DNA from: Pseudomonadota bacterium | GTDB lineage: Bacteria > Pseudomonadota > Gammaproteobacteria > Xanthomonadales > Rhodanobacteraceae | Direction: 5' to 3' | Assembly: GCA_021805685.1 (NCBI GenBank) | Contig: JAJZET010000217.1 | Span: 1 to 56,589, forward strand | Length of the DNA stretch: 56,589 nucleotides | Shown here: positions 26,705 to 36,409 of the stretch, in pieces | Layout: each line of letters starts with the position of its first letter | Numbering within the stretch: the stretch's first letter is position 1 | Program-made: the position numbers and the translations under genes | Notes under the pieces: generated by a model | Told to the model about the DNA's origin: nothing | Seen by the model: only the letters and a program-made list of their open reading frames with translations | The model's database searches: none

Positions 26705-29209
26705 TCAGTGGATCGAGACGCCAAAGGTGACCATGAAGGTACGCTCCTGCAGGATCGAGTAGGTCGCCGGCGACGCGTAGAGCTTGGTGCCGTTGACGTC
26801 GTACTGCGTGCCCGCGCTCGCGGCAAGGAACGGGTTGCTGGAAGCCCACGTGAACGCGTGGTGGTCGGTCAGGTTGAACACGTTGAGCTTGACGTAGGGC
26901 TTGGTGAACTCCGTCGAGAAGTCGGGCAGGTGGTAGCCCGCGCTCAGGTTGAAGGTGGTGTAGCCGCCGACCTTCTCGGTGTTCGACCAGTCGCCCCACA
27001 CCGCGCCGCGGTACTTCGCGCTGAGGCTGGCCCACAGCCCGCCCTGCTTGTAGCCCAGGCGCACGTAACCGCTGTTGCGCGGCGTGTTGGTCAGCGTCTT
27101 GCCCTTGGTGAAGTAGATGCCGTCGCTGCCCGCGTTCACGTTGTCCTGCTGGCGGGCCAAGGTGTAGGTGTAGGCACCGTACAGGGTGAACTGGTGGTTC
27201 AGCTTGAGGCTGGCTTCGCCGTTCAGGCCACGCATGTGGACGCTGGGCAGGTCGGTGAACACGGTCTGGCCGCTGTTCTCGTCGTAGCCGCTGACCTGCT
27301 TGTTGTGGAAGTTGGCGGCGTAAGCGTCGATGCTGGCCGAGAAGCGCGTGGTGTAGAAGCGCCAGCCCAGGTCGGCGCTGGTCGACGTCTCGGGCTTGTT
27401 CACCGCGCCGAAGCTACCCGACTGCGGATGCAGCTGGTTGAGGTAGTCCGCCGCACCGTTCTGCGCCAGCGCACCGTTGACCGGGATGCGGTAGGTCTTG
27501 CCCACGCCGAAGTAGAACTGGTTGGCATCGTCCAGTTGGAACTTCGCGCCGACCGTCGGCGACCACTTGTGGTAGGTGCCCTTGAACGAACCGCCGAACT
27601 GCTGGCGATAGTACGGACCATAGTTGGCGCCCGGGTATTCGTAGTCGTAGCCCTGGCGCTTGGCCCAGATATAGGCCACGCCCGCGGTAACCGTCCACTG
27701 GTCGCTGGGCGTCCAGGTGTTGGTGGCGAAGGCCTTCTCGGTGGTGGTGGTGGTGTATTCGTTGTAGGCCTTCTGGATGTTGCCGTTCGGGTAGCGGATC
27801 ACGTCGGTCTGGCCCCAGATGTCCGAGGGCACGCCGGTGGCCGGATCGATCAGCGAGAACACCTCGTCCTGCTGCTCGCGCGGACGCTCCCACCACACGC
27901 CGTAGACCAGGGTGTCGTTGCTGCCGATGTCCTGGCTCAACTTGGCGATGACGCCCGGACGATAGGTGAAGTTCTGGCTGAGCGAGTACACCAGGCCCTT
28001 GCTGCCGTTCTTCACCATGCCGTCGCCATTGAGGTCGGCGTTCACGCTGAGGTACTGGTTGTTGCTGGAGGTGCTTTCATAACCGGCGGTCGCGCCGCTG
28101 CCGCCACCGCTGCCGTACTGGAAGTAAGGCACCACCGACAGGTGCAGGCTGTCGCTCAGCGTGAATTCGCCGTCGGCGCTGAGCATCGCGCTGGTGTACG
28201 GGTTCACGTGCAACTGGTAGTTGCAGACGTTGTAGCTGGAGTTGGGGCCGCAGGAGCTGGTGCTGGTCGACTTCAGGTTCTCGGGCACCGACCAGACGCC
28301 GGAGTAGTTGTAACCGTAATCCTGCGCCGCCTGCTGCTTGGTCGGATGCAGGTAGCTGTTCTTCACTTCGCGGTTGTACTGCAGCGAGAAGGAGATCGAG
28401 TTGCGGTCGTCGATGGTCCACAGCGACTTGCCGTCGACCTTGGTCACCTTCTGCTTGCCGGGGCCGTCCCAGATGCTGGCGGCGTTGTTCGAGTACGAGA
28501 GCCACGAGCGCACCGGACCGAGGTCGCCGGTGTTCAGGCGCAGGAAGGTGCGGTGGTAGCTGTTGCTGCCGAAGGTCTGGCTGATATCCAGCCCGCCGTT
28601 GTGCGACGGATCGATGGTCGCCCAGCCGATGGAGCCGCCGGCCGCGCCGGAGATCGGCTGGTCGACGTCCGGCCAGCCCTGCTGCACGGTGATGTCGCCC
28701 ATGTTCTCGGCATCGCCGTACTCGGTGGCATAGACCCGGTAGTTGCCGCTGTCGTTGATCGGCGCACCGTTGACGGTGGTACCCACTTCGTCGCTGGTGA
28801 AGCCGCGGATGGAGTAGTCGCCGTCGTTCAGGCCGGTGTAGTCGTCGGTGGAGGTGAACACACCCGGGATGCTCTCGATCGCCTGCGCGAAGGTGCCTCC
28901 GGGCGCACCCTGCTGGATCGCCTCGCGGGTGATGGTCGATACCGCCTTGGGCGCATCCTGCTCGGACATCAGGCCACCGCCGAGGGTCGGCACCGTGGCC
29001 GTCACTTCAACGGACTGCAGTTCGCGCGCGCGCTTGGTGGCCACCGCCGACACCTTGGAGGTGCTGGATACGCTGGCCTGGCCGCCGCCGCCCTGCTGGT
29101 TCGTCGCCTGCGAGGACTGCTTGTTGCCAGTCGCGGTCTGCGCCAGCGTCATCGAGGACGCCAGGCCAAGGGACAGGGCGATCGCAGCGGATAGGTAGGC
29201 TCGTTTCAT
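26705..29209 (-). CDS. TonB-dependent outer-membrane receptor
   Basis: An 834-residue receptor. A signal peptide (residues 1-23, ending LAQ) is followed by a Gln/Gly/Ser-rich linker, a TonB-box-like SVEVTATVP (about 66), the plug domain (about 80-205, with SIRGFTSDEVGTTVNGAPI) and a 22-strand barrel with many Tyr/Asn/Gly strands, ending TFGVSIH. The last residue is His rather than the usual Phe. Ligand unknown: no siderophore, sugar or vitamin genes are near. Its 5' region is unusual: two terminator-like stems with T6 and T7 runs and, further up, a direct repeat that resembles a Pho box. marC precedes it on the same strand. Confidence 0.93.
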   Translation of the reverse strand: MKRAYLSAAIALSLGLASSMTLAQTATGNKQSSQATNQQGGGGQASVSSTSKVSAVATKRARELQSVEVTATVPTLGGGLMSEQDAPKAVSTITREAIQQGAPGGTFAQAIESIPGVFTSTDDYTGLNDGDYSIRGFTSDEVGTTVNGAPINDSGNYRVYATEYGDAENMGDITVQQGWPDVDQPISGAAGGSIGWATIDPSHNGGLDISQTFGSNSYHRTFLRLNTGDLGPVRSWLSYSNNAASIWDGPGKQKVTKVDGKSLWTIDDRNSISFSLQYNREVKNSYLHPTKQQAAQDYGYNYSGVWSVPENLKSTSTSSCGPNSSYNVCNYQLHVNPYTSAMLSADGEFTLSDSLHLSVVPYFQYGSGGGSGATAGYESTSSNNQYLSVNADLNGDGMVKNGSKGLVYSLSQNFTYRPGVIAKLSQDIGSNDTLVYGVWWERPREQQDEVFSLIDPATGVPSDIWGQTDVIRYPNGNIQKAYNEYTTTTTEKAFATNTWTPSDQWTVTAGVAYIWAKRQGYDYEYPGANYGPYYRQQFGGSFKGTYHKWSPTVGAKFQLDDANQFYFGVGKTYRIPVNGALAQNGAADYLNQLHPQSGSFGAVNKPETSTSADLGWRFYTTRFSASIDAYAANFHNKQVSGYDENSGQTVFTDLPSVHMRGLNGEASLKLNHQFTLYGAYTYTLARQQDNVNAGSDGIYFTKGKTLTNTPRNSGYVRLGYKQGGLWASLSAKYRGAVWGDWSNTEKVGGYTTFNLSAGYHLPDFSTEFTKPYVKLNVFNLTDHHAFTWASSNPFLAASAGTQYDVNGTKLYASPATYSILQERTFMVTFGVSIH

Positions 29210-29283
29210 GTGTGTTCCCCGTTATGCAAAGTGAAACCGGTAGTGGTCGATGGGTGGGTGGCTGGCGATCGCGGCATCGCAGG

Positions 29284-29318
29284 AAAAAAAGGGCCCATCA
29301 GGCGCAAAAAAGCCCGGC
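29284..29318 (-). terminator. Second terminator-like element in the TonB-receptor leader
   Basis: On the minus strand GGGCCC is followed directly by seven T (29284-29290). GCCC can pair with GGGC of the first stem's right arm (29312-29315), or GGG/CCC pairs with ACCCAT (29319-29325), so it competes with the first stem. It lies 75 bases before the receptor start. Confidence 0.45.
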
Positions 29319-29336
29319 ATGGGTTGAAGCCGAGCT
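29306..29336 (-). terminator. First terminator-like hairpin in the TonB-receptor leader
   Basis: AGCTCGGC (29329-29336) pairs with GCCGGGCT (29311-29318), eight pairs with one G-U, followed by six T on the minus strand. It either ends the marC transcript, 143 bases after its stop, or attenuates the receptor gene. Confidence 0.6.
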
Positions 29337-29418
29337 GGCACCTGGTTTCGTATTTTCCTGCGGCCTCGTTTTCCGACCGAGCCGCCTCGTCGCTGGAATC
29401 TTGCTTATTGTTTGCCAC

Positions 29419-29440
29419 TTATTTTACAGCAATTTTACAT
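29419..29440 (-). promoter_or_regulatory. Pho-box-like direct repeat upstream of the TonB-receptor gene
   Basis: On the minus strand ATGTAAAATTG and CTGTAAAATAA repeat with an 11-base period, as PhoB half-sites do (CTGTCAT consensus), in an AT-rich stretch of this GC-rich region. The match is partial. It could instead be simple promoter AT-richness. Confidence 0.3.
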
Positions 29441-29478
29441 CAGTTCCAGCTTTTGGCATCCGCTGCCGTATGGAACCT

Positions 29479-30090
29479 TCAAAGCGCCAGATGCAGGAAC
29501 GCCGCGACTCCGCCCATGAACATCTGCACCGACAGGGCGATCAGCAGCATGCCCATCACGCGCTCCAGTGCCGTCAGCACGCTCTCGCCCAGCCAGCGGA
29601 ACAGGTAGGTGGAGAACAGCAGGATCAGCGCCGTGGCCGACCAGGCGCCGATCAGCGCGATGGCCCATTCGGCCGTGCGCCCGGGCTGGGTGTTGGTGAG
29701 CAGCAGCAGCGCCGCCATCGCGGAGGGGCCTGCCACGCCCGGAATCGCCATCGGCACGATGAAGGGCTCGCCTTCCCCGGACTTGCCGAAGATGCCGCCG
29801 CCGTCGGCTGGCGGGAACACCATGCGGATGCCGATCAGGAACAGTACGATGCCGCCGGCAATGCTGATCGAGTCCGGCTTGAGCTGCAGCAGGCTCAACA
29901 GGTGCTGGCCGCCGACCAGGAAGCCCAGCAGCACGCCCAGCGCGATCAGCAGCTCGCGCACCATCACGCGGCGGCGGCGCTTGGGCGGCACGTCCTTGAG
30001 CAGGCTCAGGAACAGCGGGATGTTGCCCAGCGGATCCATGATCAGGAATAGCATGATCCCCGCCGACAAGGTGGTCATCTGCGATTCCAT
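29479..30090 (-). CDS. MarC/YhgN-family inner-membrane protein
   Basis: A 203-residue protein with six hydrophobic segments and the family features FLIMDPLGNIPLFLSLLK in the first helix, SIAGGIVLFLIGIRMVFP in the middle and the conserved FIVPMAIPGVAGPSAMAALL loop. Once linked to multiple antibiotic resistance by position only, the family has no proven substrate. Its start overlaps the SDR stop by one base, so the two are coupled. Confidence 0.9.
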   Translation of the reverse strand: MESQMTTLSAGIMLFLIMDPLGNIPLFLSLLKDVPPKRRRRVMVRELLIALGVLLGFLVGGQHLLSLLQLKPDSISIAGGIVLFLIGIRMVFPPADGGGIFGKSGEGEPFIVPMAIPGVAGPSAMAALLLLTNTQPGRTAEWAIALIGAWSATALILLFSTYLFRWLGESVLTALERVMGMLLIALSVQMFMGGVAAFLHLAL

Positions 30091-30860
30091 CAGCCATCGT
30101 CCCGCAGATCGAGCACGTGCCCGCGTGCCGGCGAACCCAGGGTGGACAGGAGCCAGACGAGCGCGTCCGCCGTGGCCTCCGGCGGGGGATGCCGCATGGT
30201 GTCCTCGCCGAAGTAGGCCTGCCGACGCAGCTTGCTGCGCATCGGCGCGGGCAGCAGCGCGTGCACGCGCAGCGGGGTTTCGTCGGTCTCCTCGTGCAGG
30301 ATCGTCGCCAAGCGCTCCAGCGCCGCCTTCGATGCGCCGTAGGCGCCCCAGTGCGCACGCGCGAGCCGCTGAGGATCATCCAACACGAACACCACCGCGC
30401 TATCGGCCGCTTCCTGCAGCAAGGGCATGCAGGCCTGGGTGAGCGCGAACGGGGCGTTGACGTTGACGTGCATCGTGCGCAGCCAGTCGTCCGGCTTGTG
30501 CATGGAAATCGGCGTAAGACCGGCAAAGCTGGCGGCGCAGTGCGCGATGCCGTCCAGCCGGCCGAAATCCTGGCGCAGTCCGTCGGCCAGCGCGGCGTAG
30601 TCCCGCGGGGTGGCGGTTTCCATGTCCAGCGGGTGGATGACCGGCTCTGCCAGGCCCTCGGCCAGCATGTCATCGTAAAGCTGCTCCAGCTGGCGCTGGC
30701 GCTTGCCGCTCACCACCACGGTGGCGCCGGCACGCGCAGCCGCGCGCGACACCGCCCCACCAAGGCCGCCATAGGCACCGGTGACCAGCACCACGCGACC
30801 GGCCAAGGCGTCGCTCGCGGGCGCCCAACCCGCGGGAAGTCGTACCGTCGATGAGCTCAT
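30090..30860 (-). CDS. Short-chain dehydrogenase, YciK-like
   Basis: A 256-residue oxidoreductase with the glycine-rich TGAYGGLGG cofactor loop, the HCAASF variant of the NNAG strand and YGASKAA as catalytic YxxxK. The catalytic Ser strand reads VVFVLDDPQR, where Ser is replaced, an odd feature shared with some YciK-type members; activity is uncertain. An N-terminal extension of about 20 residues precedes the fold. It overlaps grxD by four bases (ATGA) and marC by one, forming grxD-SDR-marC. Confidence 0.85.
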   Translation of the reverse strand: MSSSTVRLPAGWAPASDALAGRVVLVTGAYGGLGGAVSRAAARAGATVVVSGKRQRQLEQLYDDMLAEGLAEPVIHPLDMETATPRDYAALADGLRQDFGRLDGIAHCAASFAGLTPISMHKPDDWLRTMHVNVNAPFALTQACMPLLQEAADSAVVFVLDDPQRLARAHWGAYGASKAALERLATILHEETDETPLRVHALLPAPMRSKLRRQAYFGEDTMRHPPPEATADALVWLLSTLGSPARGHVLDLRDDG

Positions 30861-31183
30861 CCGCGCGCCGCCCCGCTCACGTCACCGGCCATGCGCGCCA
30901 GTTCGCCGGAGGCTTCGAGATCGACGACGATGTCGCAACCGCCGATCAGCTCGCCTTCGATGAACAGCTGCGGAAAAGTCGGCCAGTTCGCGTAGTGCGG
31001 CAGCGCGGCGCGGATTTCCGGGTCGGCCAGCACGTTCACCGCATGGAACGGCGCGCCGGCCCGCTGCAGCGCCTGCGCGGCACGGCTGGAAAAACCGCAC
31101 ATCGGGAATTCCGGCGTGCCCTTCATGAAGAGCACGATGGGGTGCGCAGCGAGCAGCGACTTGATTCGCTCGTTTACGTCCAT
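30857..31183 (-). CDS. grxD: Monothiol glutaredoxin, Grx4 type
   Basis: A 108-residue CGFS glutaredoxin that carries [2Fe-2S] clusters with glutathione and BolA-type partners. The motif is FPMCGFSSRA, preceded by IVLFMKGTPE and followed by the cis-Pro TFPQLFIEGELIGGCD segment. Length is standard. It heads the grxD-SDR-marC unit and is divergent from sodB across 110 bases, a plausible iron or oxidative-stress pairing. Confidence 0.96.
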   Translation of the reverse strand: MDVNERIKSLLAAHPIVLFMKGTPEFPMCGFSSRAAQALQRAGAPFHAVNVLADPEIRAALPHYANWPTFPQLFIEGELIGGCDIVVDLEASGELARMAGDVSGAARG

Positions 31184-31293
31184 AGGTTGATTGTTCGTCT
31201 TTACAATCCGGGCAGGCCTGTATTGTATCAGTCGGCCACCGACGGCCGCCGGCCGTCCCGATCCCTTCCCCAGCCACCGTCAAGGAGCCACTC

Positions 31294-31875
31294 ATGGCGA
31301 TCGAACTTCCCGCCCTGCCCTACGAAAAGAACGCGCTCGAGCCGCACATCTCCGCCGAGACGCTGGAGTTCCACCACGGCAAACACCACCAGGCCTACGT
31401 CACCAACCTCAACAACCTGATCAAGGGCACCGAATTCGAGGGCGCCGCGCTGGAAGACATCATCCGGAAGTCCTCCGGCGGCGTGTTCAACAACGCCGCG
31501 CAGATCTGGAACCACACGTTCTACTGGCACTCGATGCGCAAGCCGCAGGAAAACAACGCGCCCACCGGCAAGCTGGCCGACGCGATCGACAAGGCGTTTG
31601 GCTCTTTCGACAAGTTCAAGGAGGAATTCGCCAAGTCCGCCGCCGGCAATTTCGGCTCAGGCTGGACCTGGCTGGTGCAGCGCCCGGACGGCGCACTGGG
31701 CATCGTCAACACCTCCAACGCCGCCACGCCGATCACCGGCAGCGACAAGCCGCTGCTCACCGTGGATGTGTGGGAACACGCCTATTACATCGACTACCGC
31801 AACGCCCGCCCGAAGTACCTGGAGGCGTTCTGGAGCCTGGCGAACTGGGAATTCGCGGCGAAGAACCTCGCCTGA
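31294..31875 (+). CDS. sodB: Superoxide dismutase, iron type
   Basis: A 193-residue cytoplasmic enzyme that dismutes superoxide. Metal ligands are visible as His in [10 protein letters not shown], His in IWNHTFYW, and DVWEHAYY. The Gln of [11 protein letters not shown] and the [13 protein letters not shown] segment are typical of Fe rather than Mn enzymes. It is preceded by an AAGGAG Shine-Dalgarno and followed by a strong terminator, so it is monocistronic. Confidence 0.97.
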   Translation: MAIELPALPYEKNALEPHISAETLEFHHGKHHQAYVTNLNNLIKGTEFEGAALEDIIRKSSGGVFNNAAQIWNHTFYWHSMRKPQENNAPTGKLADAIDKAFGSFDKFKEEFAKSAAGNFGSGWTWLVQRPDGALGIVNTSNAATPITGSDKPLLTVDVWEHAYYIDYRNARPKYLEAFWSLANWEFAAKNLA

Positions 31876-31896
31876 TCCGTCCCTTGCGCCAACCGG

Positions 31897-31926
31897 AGGC
31901 GGAGCCATCGCGGCTCCGCCTTTTTT
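31897..31926 (+). terminator. Terminator of sodB
   Basis: A 9-10-bp stem (31897-31906 with 31912-31921), five-base loop and six T, 22 bases past the sodB stop. Confidence 0.93.
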
Positions 31927-31972
31927 GCGCCCGGATCGCCGACCTGAACTCGCGGGGACCGGCCGCCACCGC

Positions 31973-31978
31973 TACAAT
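31973..31978 (+). promoter_or_regulatory. Predicted -10 element of pyrH
   Basis: TACAAT, 34 bases before the pyrH ATG and just after the sodB terminator, so pyrH needs its own promoter here. No clear -35. Confidence 0.45.
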
Positions 31979-32011
31979 GCGCCGGTTTGCCCCACACAAT
32001 CCGGAGATCCC

Positions 32012-32731
32012 ATGAGCGACCAGCCCAAGTTCCGCCGCATCCTGCTCAAGCTCTCCGGCGAGGCGCTGATGGGCGAAGCCGACTACGGCATCGATCCGAA
32101 GGTGATCGGGCGGCTGGCCGACGAGATCATCGGGGTGGTCAAGGCCGGCGTGGAAATCGGCGTGGTGATCGGCGGCGGCAACATCTTCCGCGGCGAGGGC
32201 CTGGCGGCGGCGGGCATGGACCGGGTCACCGGCGACCACATGGGCATGCTGGCCACCGTGATGAACGCGCTGGCGATGGCCGACGCGATCGAAAAGCGCG
32301 GCGGCTACGCCCGCGTGATGAGCGCGATCCAGATCCACGACGTGGCCGAGGATTTCATCCGCCGCCGCGCGATCCGCCACATCGAGAAGGGGCGCATCGC
32401 CCTGTTCGCCGCCGGCACCGGCAACCCGTTCTTCACCACCGACTCGGCCGCCGCCCTGCGCGCGGTGGAGATCGGCGCCAACCTGCTGCTCAAGGCCACC
32501 AAGGTGGATGGCGTGTACACCGCCGACCCGGCCAAGCACGCCGACGCCACCCGCTACGACCAGCTCAGCTACGACGAGGTGATCCAGCGCAACCTGCAGG
32601 TGATGGACACCGCCGCCATAGCGCTGTGCCGTGACCACCGCATGCCGCTGCGCATCTACGACATGACCGTGCCGGGCAACCTCATGCGCATCATGCAGGG
32701 CGAAGCGGTGGGCACCCTGGTCCACAACTGA
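32012..32731 (+). CDS. pyrH: UMP kinase
   Basis: A 239-residue hexameric kinase making UDP from UMP, of the amino-acid-kinase fold. Features: [13 protein letters not shown] at the N-terminus, [27 protein letters not shown], and [12 protein letters not shown] near the nucleotide site. ATG 32012 follows CGGAG. In most proteobacteria rpsB-tsf precede pyrH; here sodB with a terminator does, and pyrH-frr start their own unit. Confidence 0.97.
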   Translation: MSDQPKFRRILLKLSGEALMGEADYGIDPKVIGRLADEIIGVVKAGVEIGVVIGGGNIFRGEGLAAAGMDRVTGDHMGMLATVMNALAMADAIEKRGGYARVMSAIQIHDVAEDFIRRRAIRHIEKGRIALFAAGTGNPFFTTDSAAALRAVEIGANLLLKATKVDGVYTADPAKHADATRYDQLSYDEVIQRNLQVMDTAAIALCRDHRMPLRIYDMTVPGNLMRIMQGEAVGTLVHN

Positions 32732-32749
32732 GCCCTCGGCCCGCGCTGC

Positions 32750-32755
32750 TATACT
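32750..32755 (+). promoter_or_regulatory. Predicted -10 element upstream of frr
   Basis: TATACT, 34 bases before the frr ATG in the short pyrH-frr gap; no convincing -35. frr could be read from both pyrH and this site. Confidence 0.35.
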
Positions 32756-32788
32756 CGCCGGCTAGCCGGATTCAGTGGAAAACCGCCC

Positions 32789-33346
32789 ATGATCAATGAC
32801 ATCAAGACCGATGCCCAGACCCGCATGGGCAAGAGCATCGACGCGCTCAAGCACGAACTCACCCGCCTGCGTACCGGCCGCGCCAGCACCGCGCTGGTGG
32901 ACGGCATCCGCGTGCCGGCCTACGGCTCCGAGATGCCGCTGAACCAGGTGGCCACGGTCGCGCTGGGCGACGCGCGCTCCATCATCATCACGCCGTTCGA
33001 TAAGAGCCTGGTCGGCCCGGTCGAGAAGGCCATCCTGGGTTCGGACATCGGCATCACGCCGACCACCGCCGGCACCGTGATCCGGCTGAACCTGCCGCCG
33101 CTCACCGAGGAGCGCCGCCGCGAGCTGGCCAAGCACGTGTCGCACGAGGGCGAGAACGCCAAGATCGCCATCCGCAACGTGCGCCGTGACGCCATGCAGA
33201 AGGTGAAGGACCTGCTCAAGGACAAGCAGATCAGCGAGGACGAGGAGCGCCGCGCCGACGACGAGATCCAGAAGCTCACCGACCGCTTCGTGAAGGACGT
33301 GGACGGCGTAGTGAAGGCCAAGGAAGACGAGTTGATGTCCATGTAA
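32789..33346 (+). CDS. frr: Ribosome recycling factor
   Basis: A 185-residue factor that splits post-termination ribosomes with EF-G, exactly the family length. Typical are the LRTGRAS segment (about 29-35), [25 protein letters not shown] and the C-terminal [13 protein letters not shown] helix. It follows pyrH by 57 bases and is followed by 235 bases of repeat-containing spacer. Confidence 0.97.
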   Translation: MINDIKTDAQTRMGKSIDALKHELTRLRTGRASTALVDGIRVPAYGSEMPLNQVATVALGDARSIIITPFDKSLVGPVEKAILGSDIGITPTTAGTVIRLNLPPLTEERRRELAKHVSHEGENAKIAIRNVRRDAMQKVKDLLKDKQISEDEERRADDEIQKLTDRFVKDVDGVVKAKEDELMSM

Positions 33347-33421
33347 CCGGCGCCACGGCGAAGCCCGGGCGCGCGAGCCACCTCGACGCCTGCGGCAACG
33401 GACCCGCACGGCACCGCGTTC

Positions 33422-33568
33422 CCCTCTCCCCGCCGGGGAGAGGGCAAAGGGAGGAGCCCATCTTGCGACACCCTTGCGACCATTCGCGCTCCGACCGGCG
33501 GCAAAGCGAGCACCCGCCCCTCATCCGCCCCCTCGGGGCACCCTCCCCCCGACCGGGACAGGGATCAC
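33422..33568 (+). repeat. Dispersed palindromic repeats between frr and uppS
   Basis: Two elements: a perfect 10-bp palindrome CCCTCTCCCC/GGGGAGAGGG at 33422-33444, and a degenerate CCTCATCCGCCCCCTCGGGG-type block at 33520-33568 of a kind common between genes in GC-rich proteobacteria. The first may double as an frr terminator; no T tract follows it. Confidence 0.55.
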
Positions 33569-33581
33569 TCCGCTTGGCGCC

Positions 33582-34325
33582 ATGACATCCACACCCGCCA
33601 TTCCCCGCCACATCGCCATCGTGATGGACGGCAACGGTCGCTGGGCACGGCTGCGCCATCGCCCGCGCAGCTTCGGCCACAATGCCGGCCGCAAGGCGGT
33701 GCGCGAGGTGGTGGAAGGCTGCCTGCGCGAGGGCGTCGAGGCACTCACCCTGTTCGCCTTCTCCAGCGAGAACTGGCAGCGCCCCGAGGAGGAAGTCGGT
33801 GCGCTGATGGCGCTGTTCGTGCGCGCGCTGGACAAGGAGACCGACGAACTGCACGACCAGGGCGTGCGGCTGCGCTTCGTCGGCGATCTCGCCGCGTTCG
33901 ACGCGCCGCTACGCGAACGCATGCTGGCCGCAATGGCGCGCACGGCGGGCAACCGCAGGCTTAACCTCAACATTGCGGTGAACTACGGCGGGCGCTGGGA
34001 CATCGTGCAAGCCGCCCGCGCCGCCGCCGCTGCGGTGCTGCGTGGCGAACTGCGCGCCGAAGCCATCGACGAGGCCGAACTGGGCCGGCGCATGTGCCTG
34101 GGCGAACTGCCGCCGTTGGACCTGTTCATCCGCACCGGCGGCGAATGCCGGCTCAGCAACTTCCTGCTGTGGCAGGCGGCCTATGCCGAACTGCATTTCA
34201 CCGATACCCTGTGGCCGGACTTCGACCAGGCCTGCCTGCGCCGGGCCATCGAAGACTTCGGCCGGCGCGAGCGTCGCTACGGCCGTACCGGCGACCAGGT
34301 CGCCGCCACGGGGAATCAGGGATAA
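33582..34325 (+). CDS. uppS: Undecaprenyl diphosphate synthase
   Basis: A 247-residue cis-prenyltransferase that makes the C55 lipid carrier for peptidoglycan and LPS. The signature HIAIVMDGNGRWA with catalytic Asp is near residues 9-21, followed by FAFSSENWQRP and the C-terminal IRTGGECRLSNFLLWQ and AYAELHFTD. ATG 33582 fits the family; the frame extends 36 codons further into repeat DNA. The stop is 2 bases before the cdsA start. Confidence 0.97.
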   Translation: MTSTPAIPRHIAIVMDGNGRWARLRHRPRSFGHNAGRKAVREVVEGCLREGVEALTLFAFSSENWQRPEEEVGALMALFVRALDKETDELHDQGVRLRFVGDLAAFDAPLRERMLAAMARTAGNRRLNLNIAVNYGGRWDIVQAARAAAAAVLRGELRAEAIDEAELGRRMCLGELPPLDLFIRTGGECRLSNFLLWQAAYAELHFTDTLWPDFDQACLRRAIEDFGRRERRYGRTGDQVAATGNQG

Positions 34326-34327
34326 GC

Positions 34328-35143
34328 ATGCTGCGTCAACGCGTCATCACCGCCTTGCTGCTCGCGCCGCTGGCCATCGTGGTCATCCTGCTGCTGCCCA
34401 CGCCGTGGTTCGCCCTGGTGGCCGCCGCCGTGTTCCTCGGCGCACAGGAGGAATGGGCGCGCCTCGCCGGCGTGGGGAATCCGTCCGTGCGGCTCGCCTT
34501 GCTGGTGGTCGGCGCCGCACTGTTCGCCGCCTTGTGGGGCGCCCATGCCCTCGCCACGCGCCCGCTGCTGGTGCTGGGTGTGGCCTGGTGGCTGCTGGCC
34601 TGCCTGTGGCTGCGCCATTTCGCCTTCGGCGCCGCGCCCACGCCGGAAAACCGCGCGATGAAGCTTGCCGCCGGCGCCCTGGTGACCTTCCCCGCGTGGA
34701 TCGCGCTGCTGGCCCTGCACGGCCGCGAGCCGCACGGCCCATGGTGGATGCTGCTGGCGTTGCTGATCGTATGGGCGGCCGACATCGGCGCGTATTTCAG
34801 CGGCCGCCGCTTCGGCAAGCGCAAGCTGGCGCCGCAGATCAGCCCCGGCAAGACCTGGGCCGGCGCGTACGGCGCGATGGTCGCCGGCGTGCTGGTGGCG
34901 CTGTGCGGCGGTTGGCTGCTCGGCGTGCGCGCCACGGCCCTGCCCGGCCTCGGCGTGCTGGCCGCGCTCACCGTGGCCATCTCGATCGTGGGCGACCTGT
35001 TGGAAAGCCTGATGAAGCGCCATGCCGGCATCAAGGATTCCGGCACCATCTTCCCCGGCCACGGCGGCCTGCTCGACCGTATGGACAGCGTGTTCGCGGC
35101 GCTGCCGGTGTTCGCGCTCGGCCTGTTGCTGCTTGGGCTGTGA
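34328..35143 (+). CDS. cdsA: Phosphatidate cytidylyltransferase
   Basis: A 271-residue inner-membrane enzyme forming CDP-diacylglycerol, precursor of all phospholipids. About eight hydrophobic helices; the family signature runs from [11 protein letters not shown] through KDSG to [13 protein letters not shown] (about 220-255). [11 protein letters not shown] is the second conserved loop. It sits between uppS and dxr with 1-2 base gaps. Confidence 0.96.
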   Translation: MLRQRVITALLLAPLAIVVILLLPTPWFALVAAAVFLGAQEEWARLAGVGNPSVRLALLVVGAALFAALWGAHALATRPLLVLGVAWWLLACLWLRHFAFGAAPTPENRAMKLAAGALVTFPAWIALLALHGREPHGPWWMLLALLIVWAADIGAYFSGRRFGKRKLAPQISPGKTWAGAYGAMVAGVLVALCGGWLLGVRATALPGLGVLAALTVAISIVGDLLESLMKRHAGIKDSGTIFPGHGGLLDRMDSVFAALPVFALGLLLLGL

Positions 35144-35144
35144 C

Positions 35145-36323
<1,179 letters not shown>

Positions 36324-36409
36324 TTCCCAAGTAACTCGCCTGGGAGGCATGAGCAGGCTCCAGGGGCTTGCTGATATCCTTCCCCGATAGATTCCTGCCT
36401 CGGCGTTTG

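Noticed and set aside
26156-29194. 1012-codon frame opposite the TonB-receptor gene
   Set aside because: Shadow of high GC codon use; composition is Val/Arg/Gly/His-rich with no family features, and the opposite strand is a clear receptor.
33422-33444. frr terminator
   Set aside because: Perfect stem but no T tract; listed as a palindromic repeat instead.
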